Source: Primulina eburnea (taxonomy: Eukaryota; Streptophyta; Magnoliopsida; Lamiales; Gesneriaceae). From it: 64,000 nucleotides of DNA. Shown here piece by piece: positions 10,269 through 22,595 of this stretch. A model generated the notes under the pieces. That model saw nothing but the letters and a program-made list of their open reading frames with translations. It ran no database searches and had not been told where the DNA came from. How positions within the stretch are numbered: position 1 is the stretch's first letter; every line of letters starts with the position of its first letter. Location of the stretch: contig NC_133101.1 in NCBI RefSeq assembly GCF_022965805.1, positions 44,863,642 to 44,927,641 of the forward strand. The letters are read 5' to 3'. The translations under genes and the position numbers were made by a program.

Positions 10269-12062
10269 TGTGGGGGCCCGTGCTCCTGATTAATGTTTAA
10301 TGACCAAACAACCAGGATTTATTAATGTAAACAGCGAAAGCGATTAAAATTTTCCATTTTGGGCCTACAGAAATTTCGGCATAACCTATTCGTAAATAGG
10401 ACATCCCAAAAAAAAAAATCAAAACACAGCAATAACATTATACGCTCGAAAATAACATCAAGTTCACAATCAATCACACAAACATCCTACAGCCGCACTG
10501 GCCAGGACTAAACACAACATACCACAAATAAAATCCAAACCAACATAAAAACATCACCATACAGCTACACAGGGCATCTCCCTGGCAAATGTATCAAACC
10601 AGTATAATATATAAATATCTGGGAACTCTGACACAAACCAACTGACTACTGGGTACCACTCGCTGACGCTCCACCAGACGCGTCAAATCCCCTGGAATGT
10701 CCTGCTATGGCATCAAAAACAACCACAACATCAAAAGAAAACAGGGGTCGGGCCCCAGTACGACGAACCAATAATATTACGACAAATATAATTGACATGA
10801 AATAAAATCAAGTACAATGCGATGCAATGCAATGTGATGCAATGCGTGAAAGGTAACAATAAAATAATGGATACCAAAGCGGAGTCCAAATGAAACGCAT
10901 CAGCAACAGTAACAGTGGCCACTCGTGCCAGGACTGCAGCAACGTAATAACATGTCGCCGCTCATCCATGCACGTAGCATCGAGGGTATGGGAGCAACCC
11001 GCTCAGCCCTCATGCAAGTCATCAGGAGTGCTAATCCGACCCACCCACTCCATCGATGACGCAACATCTCGATAGATCAATATCAATATCAATAGCAATC
11101 AAAGGAGTCAAGGCTCGAAATGCTATGCACCATAACATCAATTCAAATAAATGCGTGAATGCAATCACGTTATTCAAAAGCACATAAGGCACGTCACAAC
11201 TCATACATAATAATTAACGTCATTTCACATCACTACAGACGTCGTAATGAAACAGTTCATGCGTACCTCAACTGGACTTTAATTACCACAAAATATCTTA
11301 AATATTTCTCGAAAACTCCAATCATGTGGCAATAATACATTTCATATCAAGTTCTATTTATTTTTCTAATATTCACTAATTTAGCCTAAAATTCCAAAGT
11401 TCATAATTTAGGCTTTATAATTTCTAAAATTAATATACGTCAATTTTATAGCATCTAAACATCTAATTAGTGGACACAAAAATAAGAAAACCCAAGTTTA
11501 CAATTCTGAATTTTCGAATTTAATCCAAATAAATTCCGAAAATTTGATAGATACCTCTAATCGGCTCAATTCTTGTACCTACAATCAATAATATAACAAA
11601 TATTAATTATTGGACCTCAATTGAATTAAAATGCCCAAAATTCGAAACCCTAATATCATTATTATACCTCTGAAATTTCAAAAATTGCTCAAAGCTTCGA
11701 ATTTAAGCTTCAAACAACATAACCCAAGCTTTCTTCCAACTTTTCCGGCGAAAACAGGCGGCGGTCTCCGACGGGTTTCCGGGAAGCGCGAGTTTTCTGC
11801 GAAATTTTGGTATCAATGGATAGCTCTCGTCGAGAGGATTCCGAAACTATACTTACTTTCGAAAATCATTCAACGAATTTGGAGTTACGGGCGGTCAAAG
11901 ACGGATGAAAATCGTTTGACTTGGTTACGGGAGAGACACGAGAATCGGTGATGATGATGATTCACGTTTCTTTCTTTTATTTTCTTTTTTTAAGTTTATT
12001 TATTTAATCAAAATGGGCCGGGCTTGGGGAAGTGTTTGGGCCAAATATACTGGGCTCTCACA
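10269..12062 (-). mobile_element. 5' LTR of chromovirus C (1.79 kb)
   Basis: On the minus strand it begins TGTGAGAGCCC at 12062 and ends GGGCCCCCACA at 10269, directly followed by the primer site. The first 833 bases are repeated as the 3' LTR fragment. The neighbouring bases TGGTC (12063-12067) would be one target duplication; the partner is lost with the deleted low end. The LTR holds the element's promoter and polyadenylation signals, but I cannot pinpoint them. Confidence 0.9.
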
Positions 12063-12410
12063 TGGTCTGACAGAAACTTACCTCTGTCGAAAATATATGA
12101 CTGCGCCATGTGAAGATAACCAGTCCATACCCAATATGATGTCAAACTCTGGCAACAGTAGTACTATTAGATCTACATGTACTGCCTTCTATTGCAATCT
12201 AAGCTCCAATCTCTTCACTATCTGAGAAGTGAACATCTGATCCCTGGATGAGATCGATATTCTGAAATCCAAATCCATCACTGCAGGTATGATTCCTAGT
12301 CGCTTCACAAAAGATTCGGATATAAACGAGTATGTAGCCCCTGAATCTAATAGTGCATGCGTGGCTACACCTGAAATATATATCCTTCTAGCGAAAAAAC
12401 ATACTATCAA
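12063..12410 (-). pseudogene. Protease of chromovirus B
   Basis: The minus frame reads RRIYISGVATHALLDSGATY, with the catalytic DSG in place of DTG, then FISESFVKRLGIIPAVMDLDF. After one stop it continues EFDIILGMDWLSSHGAVIYF and reaches SVRP, where element C begins. The same protein family reappears on the plus strand at 63392-64000, so B and G belong to one family. It is separated from its own RT by the insertion of C. Confidence 0.87.
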
Positions 12411-12780
12411 ATATAATAGAGTTGAACTTAAAGAACTTTTTTTTATCGACCTTTAACCCAAAATTCTCGAAATATAACTGCAATAACCCAAACATTCGAA
12501 ATTCAACCACAGAAAAATCAAAAATTGCAAATTATCCCTTGAAGTTTCGAAAATTGCATATAAGCCCTTGAATTTTTCGAAAATTACAATTTGACCCCAT
12601 AAAATCATTGGTCAATAAATTTGTTCTCAATCGAATAATTTTATTCTTAGTCTCAACTAGGTAGAGCATACATCCTAATTCTTTCTAAGTCATCAATTCC
12701 AATAATTACATCCTCATACAAGCATAAAACCCAAGCAATTGTAAAGTAATTTAAAATTTTAAACCAAAGGGTTATCGATA
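12391..12780 (-). other. Non-coding segment between B gag knuckle and protease
   Basis: This AT-rich stretch of about 390 bp lies where gag should run directly into protease. It has no usable frame and contains repeated short phrases such as TTTCGAAAATTGCA. The low boundary on the minus strand looks like a 3' splice site (T-rich, then CGCTAG before AAGGATATATATTTCAGG), but I see no matching GT donor on the other side. About 30 bases before the protease are conserved in element G near 63375, so part of it belongs to the family. Confidence 0.5.
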
Positions 12781-12975
12781 ATCAGTGTCAAGTCTGGTGC
12801 TGCCTCAGCCTCCTCGGCATGCATCACATAAGCTCGGCCGGTAGTGGGGAACTTGTTCCTAGGGCAATCTGCTGCTTTATGGCTCTCCCCGCACACAAAG
12901 CATTTGAAGGTTCCCCACCTACACTCGCCGAAGTGGAACCTACTGCACTTGGGGCACGACTGCCTGTCATCTGGC
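12781..12975 (-). pseudogene. Gag zinc-knuckle remnant of chromovirus B
   Basis: The minus frame encodes CPKCSRFHFGEC followed by CFVCGESHKAADCPRN, the paired cysteine pattern of chromovirus gag; the second knuckle is one residue short between C and H. It continues GRAYVMHAEEAEAAPDLTLI. The capsid part of gag is absent: the sequence joins directly to LTR-type DNA at about 12976. Confidence 0.7.
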
Positions 12976-13674
12976 CTAGTGTGTCTAAAGACTCAAAACA
13001 CCTGTACCAGAAATAACAAGTACATATACATGGCACACAATAGAAGCATAACATAAACGTGTCGTGTAAAACATATCATGTCAAATCATGTAATCTCGTG
13101 TCATCATATACGTATACATTTTCTTTTTAATTGAATTCAGTTCATTAGTCGTGACTTTCGTGTCAGCTCTATTGTATCAGCTCTATTCGATGGATCCATC
13201 TATAAAACTGTGGTACCTAGCGGTGGTGACATCAACGACAACATTACCCATCCACTGAACCTTAGCCTCAGCTCATCATACCTCATGTCATCGTATACAT
13301 ATACATCGTCAGTGACAACCAATTCTCATCCTTCAAAAATATCATCATATTCATCACTTAATAAAAACATGCAACTTACGTAACTTTTCTTTTAAACCAA
13401 GCATACAACGTATTTATCGTAATTCCATAAAAATCATGAATATGTTGCATAAACATTTAAAATATCATAAATTTGTGCTCAGGGCGGTGCCATGACCAAA
13501 ATCTCACCCCGAATGCAAAATGACCACTTTGCCCCTGGAAACCCAAAAATTATCAATTTACCCCTGGACCTCTAAAATTGGCCCGAAGCTACCAAACTCC
13601 ATAGAATGTCCCAAAACATTTTTAAAAGCATTCCTAGAGGTAAACTCGAGCCCATTATACAACTTAACCGATTC
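12976..13674 (-). mobile_element. LTR fragment of chromovirus B
   Basis: It contains the LTR-family block GTGTCTAAAGACTCA (12979 on) and a GATGGATCCATC block near 13190. It also has a segment (13490-13670) that aligns with G at 41840-41888 and 60744-60960, including the matching GCTCGA, GCTT and CTTCGGGCC phrases. It is joined to gag at 12976 without primer site or capsid, so a large internal deletion occurred. The high end is cut by LTR fragment D3. Confidence 0.6.
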
Positions 13675-15146
13675 ATTTCACATGGCCAATGGAACGATAC
13701 AAGACAGCAAGGTGATTCAAATAATCGCACATCACAAAATTGTCTTTGGTGCTCTCGGTTAGAACTTCGAGATTTCCTAGGTGTTTTCTTGAGTTGTGGT
13801 TGGCCAAGTGCCCTTATCCATGGTTCAAGCCACACCTTAGGATGTTGGTAAGAGACTTTGTTCGGTGCTTCAAGCTCCAATGGCCATTGGTTTCACAAAC
13901 CACGCAAGGAAGCGCAGCTACTGCCACTGTGTTATGACAGCAACTTTGGCTTCGGTTCAGAGGTCATGTTAGAGTTCTTGTTTGGCTTTTAGCCTATGGA
14001 CTTGGACTGGACAGTACCTCAATGAGATAGGAAGGTCATGTTTTTGGCCGTTTGTGGGTTAAGTTTAGAGGTCGTACGAGAATTTACGGTGCAATGTGCC
14101 AAAGCGACTCTCGAAAGAGCGTTTCAAGATTTTGGCCTCCATTCAAATTTTTCGTGTATTACATCCCTAGGGTTATGTTTTCCAGTATTTTAGGTGTATT
14201 TTAATAATGGCTAAACGATGGTTCAATGTCAGGTTTGGGTTGGTACGAGGCCATGGTTGAATACTAAGTTTGTTGGGCGTAGTTGTCTCGTTTTTTGTTC
14301 GGTTATGAAGTCTTTTTCAAGTCAAGATTATTTGCATGTTTTTCATGTTAAAATTAGGTCGCAGAAAGCCTGGGAACGATCCAAATCATCCGGTAAAACA
14401 TGGTTATAATTATATTACGTGCATAAAATATAAAATATTTATTTTTGAGATATATGCGATATGATTTGTGGTCACCTTACGCTTATGGGATTGCTTCACC
14501 TGGTGACTTACGACCGGTTTACGATTATGTATGGGTAAGGATATCCACTCCAAGGGCTGTGATGATCTCTACCGCCCAGTATACTGTGATTTAGTCTGAT
14601 CAGACGTGCATGTAATGTTATGGGCCACTTGCGTAGAAACATTATCTCTACCAGAAAAATTACGATATGATAATTTATGATAGGGCTCTATCGAGCAAAT
14701 CTTTTACGTACGATTTTCAGATATGCACGTATTTATAATTACTCATGACACAATTTTCACATTACGCTTTACGATACGATATTTTTACGTTACACGAAAT
14801 TTTATGATATATTTACTTGTTATTCATGGTATATGCATGTTGAGTCTTTAGACTCACTAGACTTGATTTTTGTAGGTACTGATGAGGTCGAGACTAAGGG
14901 CGGGGACCAGTGAGCTAGCTTTGGTCAGCAGTAGTAGGAACCTGAGGACCTCATGCTTCAGTTTATGCACTATTTTTTGTTCAAACTCAGTTTTAATATG
15001 TTGAATGATTTTTAAGTTGTTGTTTTGAAACACAATATTTACTTCCGCTGTTATTTTAAATTTAAATCCATTTATCAGTTTATTTTATGAATAATGCATG
15101 TTAAATAATTCCAAAAAATTACGAATACGAAATACGGGCCTTTACA
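13675..15146 (+). mobile_element. LTR fragment D3 (plus orientation, 5' truncated)
   Basis: Its 3' end reads CGGGCCTTTACA and matches the reverse complement of the start of D2 at 45539. The block GACTCACTAGACTTGAT (14850), GATGAGGTCGAGAC (14881) and TACTTCCGCTGTTATTTTAA near 15040 are shared with D1 and D2. The 5' part expected to begin TGTAGA.CCC is missing. No coding frame of interest; the 14218 ORF is chance. Confidence 0.65.
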
Positions 15147-16930
15147 TTATGTGCACCTTCAGTCCAGCAAAGTCCACCATCAAGACCTCCATAAACATTA
15201 TTATCATAATCACCTGCATCAATCACGCATAGTGAGTCTAAAGACTGAATACACCATAATCTTGATAACAAGTACTACATATACATATCACATACAACAG
15301 TGAAAATACTTGTACTTAAAATATCGTTTTCATGAAGATGCATAAACTTTAACCATAAACATTTTCGTAAACATTTCATGATGCATAAACCTTAATTAAA
15401 CCATTTTCATAATGATGCATCATTTTTAAAAAGAAACATTTTCATAAACTTTATCATAAACTTTTTCATATCATCATAAACATATCCTTATTCATCATAT
15501 TCATATTATCATCAAAATATTCATATTTATATTCATATCATCATCAACATATACGTATTCCTTTTTCCTTTCGTTGAATTAATCGTTAATTATGACTTTC
15601 GTGTTCATCTACGTCTACGTGTTGGACGATGGATCCATCTACATGTAACTACAGTACTGGGCGACGGCGACACTAGCAACCCTCTCACCGGTCAATTGAG
15701 CCTTGGCCTTACGTATTAACATATCACCGTATACATATACATATTCATATCCGTATCCAAGGAAACACGATCTTCGGGCTCCCACCGGGACCATAACCCT
15801 CACGAAATTTCCAACATATCATCGTATTAGTCACATTTACTTAACTTCCTTCAACGTTTCATATTATCATCATTTTATAAAATTTAAACATGCATGTAAC
15901 GTTTCTATTTTAAACCAAGCATGCAACATGTCTTTTAAATGTCCATAATTAAACCATAAAATCCATAAACGTTTTAAAAATAACATTTTAACATATACAT
16001 ATCCATGAACATTTAACATAACATTTTAACATATAAAAATTCATAAACATTCCAAATAATCATATTAGTATATAAAAAGAATTCATGACACTGCCATGAC
16101 GCTTATTAATTTTTAGGTGTAAAATGACTGTTTTACCCCTAGAAGCATAATTTTTCGTAATTATCCTTAGACCTCGAGACGACGACCCAAATCATTCCAA
16201 ACTTAACATGTAACCTAAAAATGCACCCATAAATATTTCTTAGACGTGAAATTATGCCCTCGAATAACTTCCCAAATCATTAGACGTACATCTCGATTTT
16301 GACCCACATGGACTCGAAACTTAACCAAACATCACCAAACTTTAACCAAAGCTTAAGGACACCTAAATAAAATATTTTCAAGCCAATACAAGCCACTTAA
16401 AGCCCCTGAACAACCTAGGATAACTACTGAAAATTTCTTCGCAAACCTCAGCCCATATTTGGTTCAATCCTAAGCTAATCTCGACTCCAGCCCCTTAGCC
16501 ACATGTCCAGACCTTAGTTGACCCTCCTAGGACCCTAACTAACCCCTAAGGGACCTACTGGACCGAGGCTTCCATGCCTAGTAGCCAAAGCCTCACAATC
16601 GCACCCCTCTAAGCCTTGCGCGGCCCTCCCTCATCGCCCGATTGCCTAGCCCTTCGAACCAGCATCGTGCAGCCTCTCTAGGATCCTCACACAACCCTCT
16701 AGTGTCTCCTGGTCGAGCCCTATCAGCAGCAAAGAGCCGCAGGCCCATATTTTCCCTAACCGAAACCCTAGTGCACGAAAACATGCAATTTTTGTTCAAC
16801 CTTGCAGCCTTACTGTCCAGCCCCTTCAACATGCATCTATGGAATCTTAAACACGTGGAAAGACATCCCTTCAATTTTCCCTACCATGGCAGCCCCTTTG
16901 TGCATCAATAGGAGGAGGTTTAAAAAAGAA
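15147..16930 (-). mobile_element. LTR fragment E1, distal part
   Basis: LTR-type DNA in minus orientation. It has the GTGAGTCTAAAGACTGA block (15230), the GATGGATCCATC block (15630) and a segment near 16100-16280 resembling the B LTR. It probably continues the LTR that starts at 20799 and is split by D1. The low end looks cut by D3. ORFs near 16593-16911 overlap on both strands and have no domain I recognise. Confidence 0.5.
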
Positions 16931-19900
16931 AAACTCTTGTTTTGTGCATGTATAGCCATAAAAACAAAAATATAAAGTTGTATCATGTTTTTTATGCAAT
17001 CATGTATCAAATACATAATATGGTGTTTTAACTTTAAAATAACAGCGGAAGTAAATATTGTTTCAAGCAACAATTTCAAAATAATCCAACGTAAACAACA
17101 ATTTAAAAATTATCCAACGTATTAAAACTGAGTTTGAATAATAAGAGGTGCATAAACTAAAACATAAGGTCCTCGGGTTTACTACTGCTGACCCAAGCAA
17201 ACTCACTGGTCTCCGTCCTCGGCCTCGACCTCATCAGTACCTACAACAATCAAGTCTAGTGAGTCTAAAGACTCAACATGTATATATCGTGAATAACAAG
17301 TAAATATATCATAAAATCGCTTGCAACGTAAAAATATGGTATCGTAAAGCGCATGGTGAAAATCGTATCATGAATAATTATAACTACGTGCATATCTGAA
17401 AATCATACGTAAAAGCTTTGCTCAATAGAGCTCTGTCATATCATATCATAATTTTCTGGTAGAGATAATGTTTCTAAGCAAGTGGCCCATAACATAACGT
17501 GGGCACCTAATCAGACTAAACCACAGTATACTGGACGGTAGAGATCGCCACAGCCCTTGGACTGGATATCCGTACCCATACATAATCGTAAAACGGTCGT
17601 AAGTCACAGGGTGGAGAGGTCCTCAGTTGCGCCTACCAACTTCCAAACTCATAAACATTTTATTTTTTATGCACATAATATAATTATAACCTTATTTTTA
17701 CCGGATGAGTTGGATCATTCCCAGGGTCGCTGCGACTTAATTATAATATGTGACACATGCCATAAATCTTAACTTGACAAAAACGTAACAATCGAACTAA
17801 AAACGAGACGATTAGAACCAATAACTTGATTTTTAATCATGGCTTTGTACTGACCCGAACCAACATTAAACCGATGTTTAACCATGATTAAAAATACCCC
17901 TAACCTACTGAAAAATGTTCATGATGATAGCTCTACACGAAATTGGTGAATGGAATCCAAAAACGTAAAACACTCTTTCGAGAGTCATTTTGGTACATTT
18001 CACCGTAAATTCTCGTACGACCTCTAAACTCGACCAAATCACGAACGGCCAAAAACATAACTTTCATAACTCATTGAGGTACTGTCCAGTCCAAGTCCAT
18101 GGGCTAAAAGCAAACCTATAACTCAAACAAGCACCAAAACCTAAGATGAAAGTTGCTGTCAAATTACAGCAGTGGCAGCTTGTGTGTTTGTGGTGTAAAC
18201 TCTAAAATTTAATGTCCATTGGCTTGAACCACCGCCCAAGGATTCTTACCAACATCCTAAGGCATGCCTTGGACCATGGATAAGGGCTAAAAACCAACCA
18301 CAGCCCAAGCAACCGCCTAGGACAAGAACAGCATACCAGCCGAGAGCACAAAATTCTGTACTGTGATGTTTTGACTTGTTTTACTGTCTTGGGTCGATCC
18401 ATTGGCCATTTGATGGACCATGGCTCGATATAGACATGATGTAGTGTGGTAGGAACCATGACTAAAGGCTACAACCCGAACACAGACCACACAACACGCC
18501 AACATCGAAGCTCACTCTTACAGATTTCAGGATTTTCAGAACCGAGGCACACTTGCCATGTAAATGTAAAAATCTGATGAATCCATGAACCAAACTTGAA
18601 AGGATGATTTTTTCACGTCCTAGACATACTAAAGAAGGGTTCTAACCATGGCTACAGTCCCTAGGACAACCAAGATTCGAACACACTCCTTAACCAATCA
18701 ATAACAAAAATCGTGACTAATTTCTGTACACAAGGAGAGTTTGCTGTCATTATTTCGTTTTTTTTAGGGTATGGACTGAAACAAATGAACCAAAAACACC
18801 CTAACATACTCTAAATCATGACTATAAGCAGACTTGAGTGCCTGGAATAGCACCACTCCCTGTAACACAACAAAACACACCAACTTGTGAGCACCATTTC
18901 AAAAGCCGTGAGTGGCACATGCAGTTTTCTTGCAAGATTGCTGTAATTTCGAGTTGTTGCTTGAATCATGCATATATATAATGATTTAAAATATCTATAG
19001 GACTTGATTGTAGAGCAAAGAAACAATATATACATGCCTGGAATTTGTTTTGACCAAAAAACAAATCAATACGACAAATACGAGCGGCGGAGTCGGAGTT
19101 GGTTTTCTTCCTTTGTTGCTGCTGCTATTTTTCACGATTTTTCTCAGCTGTTTCCTTCCGATTTTTCGAGCATATGAGTTTAGGACATGTGGGCAAGGAA
19201 GAGGAATGTTATAGGTGGTGTTAAATGGTCATGATATACATTAAAATGGGAGTTACAAGTGAAGGAGTTGAATGGATTCAAATTGTTTCTTTCACCCCCT
19301 TGTAGCCGATACCCTTTCATCTTATTCTTCTATTTTTTTTTTCTGCAGGTACACGTTGATTTGCTAGGTATTTAGTTGAGGAAGGATTAAGCTTAATTAT
19401 TGTGATTGAACTACTCATAATTTGTGAATTACAAGCGGAAATGAATGAAAATTATCGTTTAGGAGTGACTTGAATGGGTTTACTCCACATTTGAATTTGT
19501 TTAAGAGGTTTGACCGATTTCCTACAAATTTTGCATGGTCTGTTATGGTTTAAACTTTGCATTTTACTTGTTTAAGGTTTTAAATACCCATTATACATTT
19601 TAGTGAATTTACACCTTAATTTAAAATGAACTCTTGTATGGCATAGCATGGTTAACAATTTAAGTATTTAAATGTTATATTTAATTTCTTGAATATTTTA
19701 TACCTAGATTAATTCATCCACATTTGTTCACATATTTTAATTTAAGCTTTAATTAAATATTGAATCTAAAAGAACTTATTTAATAATTTAGCTCCAATTA
19801 ATTAAATAAATTCCAAAACGTTCTATTTCTTTAAATTAAATTATTCCTTGACTTAAATTAAATTTAGGAATATTTTTCTTATTATTAATCTTACCTCTAA

Positions 19901-19985
19901 TCTCCAAACTCCGGTCCGGCCTCGCGTAAACATCTACTTTTAAAATAATAATCATGACTTAAAATTATTATAATAAATCAAACAC

Positions 19986-20044
<59 letters not shown>

Positions 20045-20109
20045 CATTTTTAATTTAAATAGTAGCAATTATGCATGGCTTATACGTAATCTGATCTTCG
20101 GGGTCTACA
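16931..20109 (-). mobile_element. LTR D1 (about 3.2 kb, minus orientation)
   Basis: The minus strand starts TGTAGACCCCGAAGATC at 20109 and follows D2 in order: an AT-rich start, a long region with CCATGG-containing phrases, the GTAGAGATAATGTTTCT block, TCTAGTGAGTCTAAAGACTC (17263) and AACAGCGGAAGTAAA (17041). No gag, pol or primer site is attached, so it is a solo or isolated LTR. The low end differs from D2 and I could not find the partner of the duplication AGAAT (20110-20114), so it may be truncated. Confidence 0.6.
19989..20039. repeat. (AT)n microsatellite
   Basis: About 25 uninterrupted AT units inside LTR D1. D2 has no such run in the equivalent place (near 59700), so the expansion is specific to this copy. 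Confidence 0.97.
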
Positions 20110-20799
20110 AGAATTCTCGTTGACGAATCGAAGAACGGCAAAGCATGACCTTGGCTTGAATTTCCTCAAGAATTTTCAAAACTTTCTCTTCCTTTGCTTG
20201 TGTGTGCCGTGAATTGTATTTTATAAAGGAGTTTGGATTGAATAAGGGAGGTGGGCGTGAGTTTATGTGAGTGGGGGAGGAGTTTTAACATATTTTATAG
20301 TTAATTAATCCTTAATTAAACTAAGACCCATTAAGCATACAAATTTGGCCCATTAATGCTTAATTAGAATTTAATTAAAATATTAAAATAGTTTTGTTTA
20401 AATAGGTTTGTGAATTTATTAGCTGGTTTGCCAAAAAGTTCGTATTTTTGTAGAAAAACCAACACCAATAAAATTTACGTCCGGACGTATAAAATCACCT
20501 CAAACCTCTTTATTTTCAAAAATATGAAAAACCATCACCCATATTTTAAATAATTAAAAAAATATTTAATAAAAACATTTTCCCCTTATTCAGCCATCGG
20601 TCTCCGTTCCTCGATCGCAACTCGAAACACCTTTAAAAATACATTTTAATGCAACCATGCAGAAAATATGTTTTATACATGTCAATATGCACCACATAAT
20701 TAATTTATCCAATTAAAACAATTAATTGAAATATACAAGTAATTTAATAACTTGTAGACATGTGGTTCGTGTGGACCTTCAAATTCTCCGGGCGTTACA
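20110..20799 (-). mobile_element. LTR E1, proximal part
   Basis: The minus strand starts TGTAACGCCCGGAG at 20799, the same opening as solo LTR E2 at 41889, and runs to the D1 insertion. It contains the GACCCATTA and GGCCCATTAATG phrases also found near 44050. It interrupts the extra ORF of Sirevirus F, whose sequence begins at 20800. Confidence 0.6.
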
Positions 20800-22463
20800 T
20801 AAACTCATTGAAGCACCAAAAGATCATTATGCCAAATCATCTGTTCAAACAACTTTTGATCTTCACCTGGATGAAATCGAAAAAAAATTTAGTGAGGATA
20901 TGATCTTCTTCGATGATTGGCTCAAGGTTTGAGTTTACCACCCCATCACTTATTTAAGAACTACAGGTTCTTCTGCCAAAATAGTAAAGAATGAGAAGCT
21001 GATCTTTGCTTCTGCTATGACCAGAAATGTCATTGAAGCAACAACCAAAAGAAACTACATTCTTGGTCAGTTCAAGCTTCAGAAGCTTGATTCTGTTCTG
21101 AAGACTCTTAAGTCAAATTTTGACTCCAGGAATCCTACTGCTGCTCAGGATCAAGATGTCATCCAACTTTTGACTGACCGGTTGAGATTACAGAATGAGC
21201 AAGTTCTTTCTTAGGAACATGTTTTTACACAGCCTCTGCAATACAAAGTAGGACATGTCCTCAATATTCTCAAGATAAATCCAGTTGAGGAAAAGACTAC
21301 AGCTCCTTCATAAGCTAAAGTTTCCAGTACTCCTGCATCCCCGACAATTCCTACTAAATCTTCATCATTGATTTCTGTTCATGACTTGGCATTTGTTGAT
21401 GAAGTGATTCAATCGATTGTTCCTACTCCTGCTGTACCAGCTGGTTGTTGACTTGGTACTTCCAGAAGGAAGCCAAGAAGCAAATTCAGCAGAACAATCC
21501 ATGAAAGAATCAAATGTTGCTTCATCTTCTTAACTACTACATTTGGCCAAATTTTCTGAAGAACATCAAGCAGAAATGGAAGATCTGTTGAATGTTCCAT
21601 CTGAACCAAATCCAGCTGTTGAGCCCATGGAAACCACCGAAACAACTACTGGCTCGCACAAACCAGAAGACAGTGCATCATTTGGACAATGTACTGCTCC
21701 TGAAGGAACTTCTGTAGCACCCGCATCTACTGCTCAACCAGAATATGTCCCCTCTACTGCATTAATTGTCCCTCCCTCTGACTCAGCTGCTCACATTGCT
21801 CAAATTGCAGACATCAAGCAGCGTATTCAAGAGAAATCTCCATCCCCAGAAGAAGAATTTGCTCTTGAATTTGAGATAGACGTTTTGCAAATAAATCTTA
21901 ACAATCTCTCAGAGATAGTAAAACATTTGTTTGATGAACATGATGGTGAAGTAAGTGCCACTAATTTCTTCCGTGACCGCATCTCTGAGGAAGTAACTCG
22001 AACGGCAGAATCTTTGGCCAAGCTGCATGTTGAAACCAGTATCTTCAGGACATTTGTTTTCACAAGTCGAAGCAACATTTTTCTTGGTCAGGCTGAGTTA
22101 ACCAAAACTATCTCCGACCATGATTCATCTATTCTCTACGTAACCAACAACATTGCAACTATGGATTCGAAGCTCGAACTTATTGATGCCAAAATTGAGT
22201 CTCAATCTCAATCTCTTCATGCTCTTACACGCGTTTCTAGTCAAGCACCGTATTTGGTGATGCTAAATGATGGAATTCATACCCTTACTAGCCGGGTGGA
22301 TGATTTGCTCACTCGAATTCAGGCTAGTGATGCCAAAAAAGAGGAATTAGAAAGCAGAACAAGGGGCAGAACTGGTGATAGCAGACCTCATGCAGAGTCA
22401 TCTTTCAGAAATCAAGATCCTCAGAACGAGGAAATTATTTTCAGAGACACTGGCACCGATTGA
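20800..22463 (+). pseudogene. Extra 3' ORF of Sirevirus-like element F (5' truncated, stops)
   Basis: The frame starts inside a protein (KLIEAPKDHYAKSSVQTTFD), is interrupted by stops near 20930, 21212 and 21310, then gives a 306-codon open stretch at 21543-22463. The latter is rich in Ser, Thr, Glu and Pro and ends in a heptad-like region (TISDHDSSILYVTNNIATMD, KLELIDAKIESQSQSL). Placement between a lost pol and a 3' LTR, and similarity of layout to 49593-52262, identify it as the variable ORF that Sirevirus-type copia elements carry after pol, sometimes called envelope-like. Its function is unknown to me. Confidence 0.7.
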
Positions 22464-22583
22464 GCTCTTTTACTTCAAATACTTTTTATTGTTTATTGGC
22501 TTATCAATTATCGTGTTATAAACTCTATTTTCTTTTCATTATAACTGTTGATCTTACTAACATCTAGGTTTTGGCATCACTAC

Positions 22584-22595
22584 AAAGGGAGAAAT
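22584..22595 (+). promoter_or_regulatory. Polypurine tract of element F
   Basis: AAAGGGAGAAAT directly precedes the 3' LTR start TGTTAGACTT. The 120 bases before it are 3' untranslated sequence. Confidence 0.7.

Larger units (their letters stand above)
4391..12062 (-). mobile_element. Chromovirus C (Ty3/gypsy), nested in B
   Basis: It has a complete 5' LTR (10269-12062), primer site, gag, pol with terminal chromodomain-like tail, polypurine tract and a 3' LTR fragment (4391-5225). It lies inside element B: B protease is on its high side and B RT on its low side. The 3' LTR lacks its last 961 bases and B lacks about 150 bases at the same point, so a deletion crossed the low junction. The two LTR segments that remain are very similar (a few percent difference by eye), so the insertion is fairly young. 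Coding frames carry several stops and shifts. Confidence 0.9.

Noticed and set aside
13572..13880. 102-codon ORF near 13.7 kb
   Set aside because: It crosses the junction between the B LTR and D3, two unrelated pieces, so it cannot be an ancestral gene.
16593..16911. Overlapping ORFs of about 90 codons on both strands
   Set aside because: They lie in LTR E1, have no domain, and long opposite frames are expected in this locally GC-richer patch.
21543..22463. Host gene encoding a 306-residue acidic protein
   Set aside because: It lies directly before a purine tract and LTR, has upstream in-phase fragments with stops, and matches the layout of the Sirevirus extra ORF.
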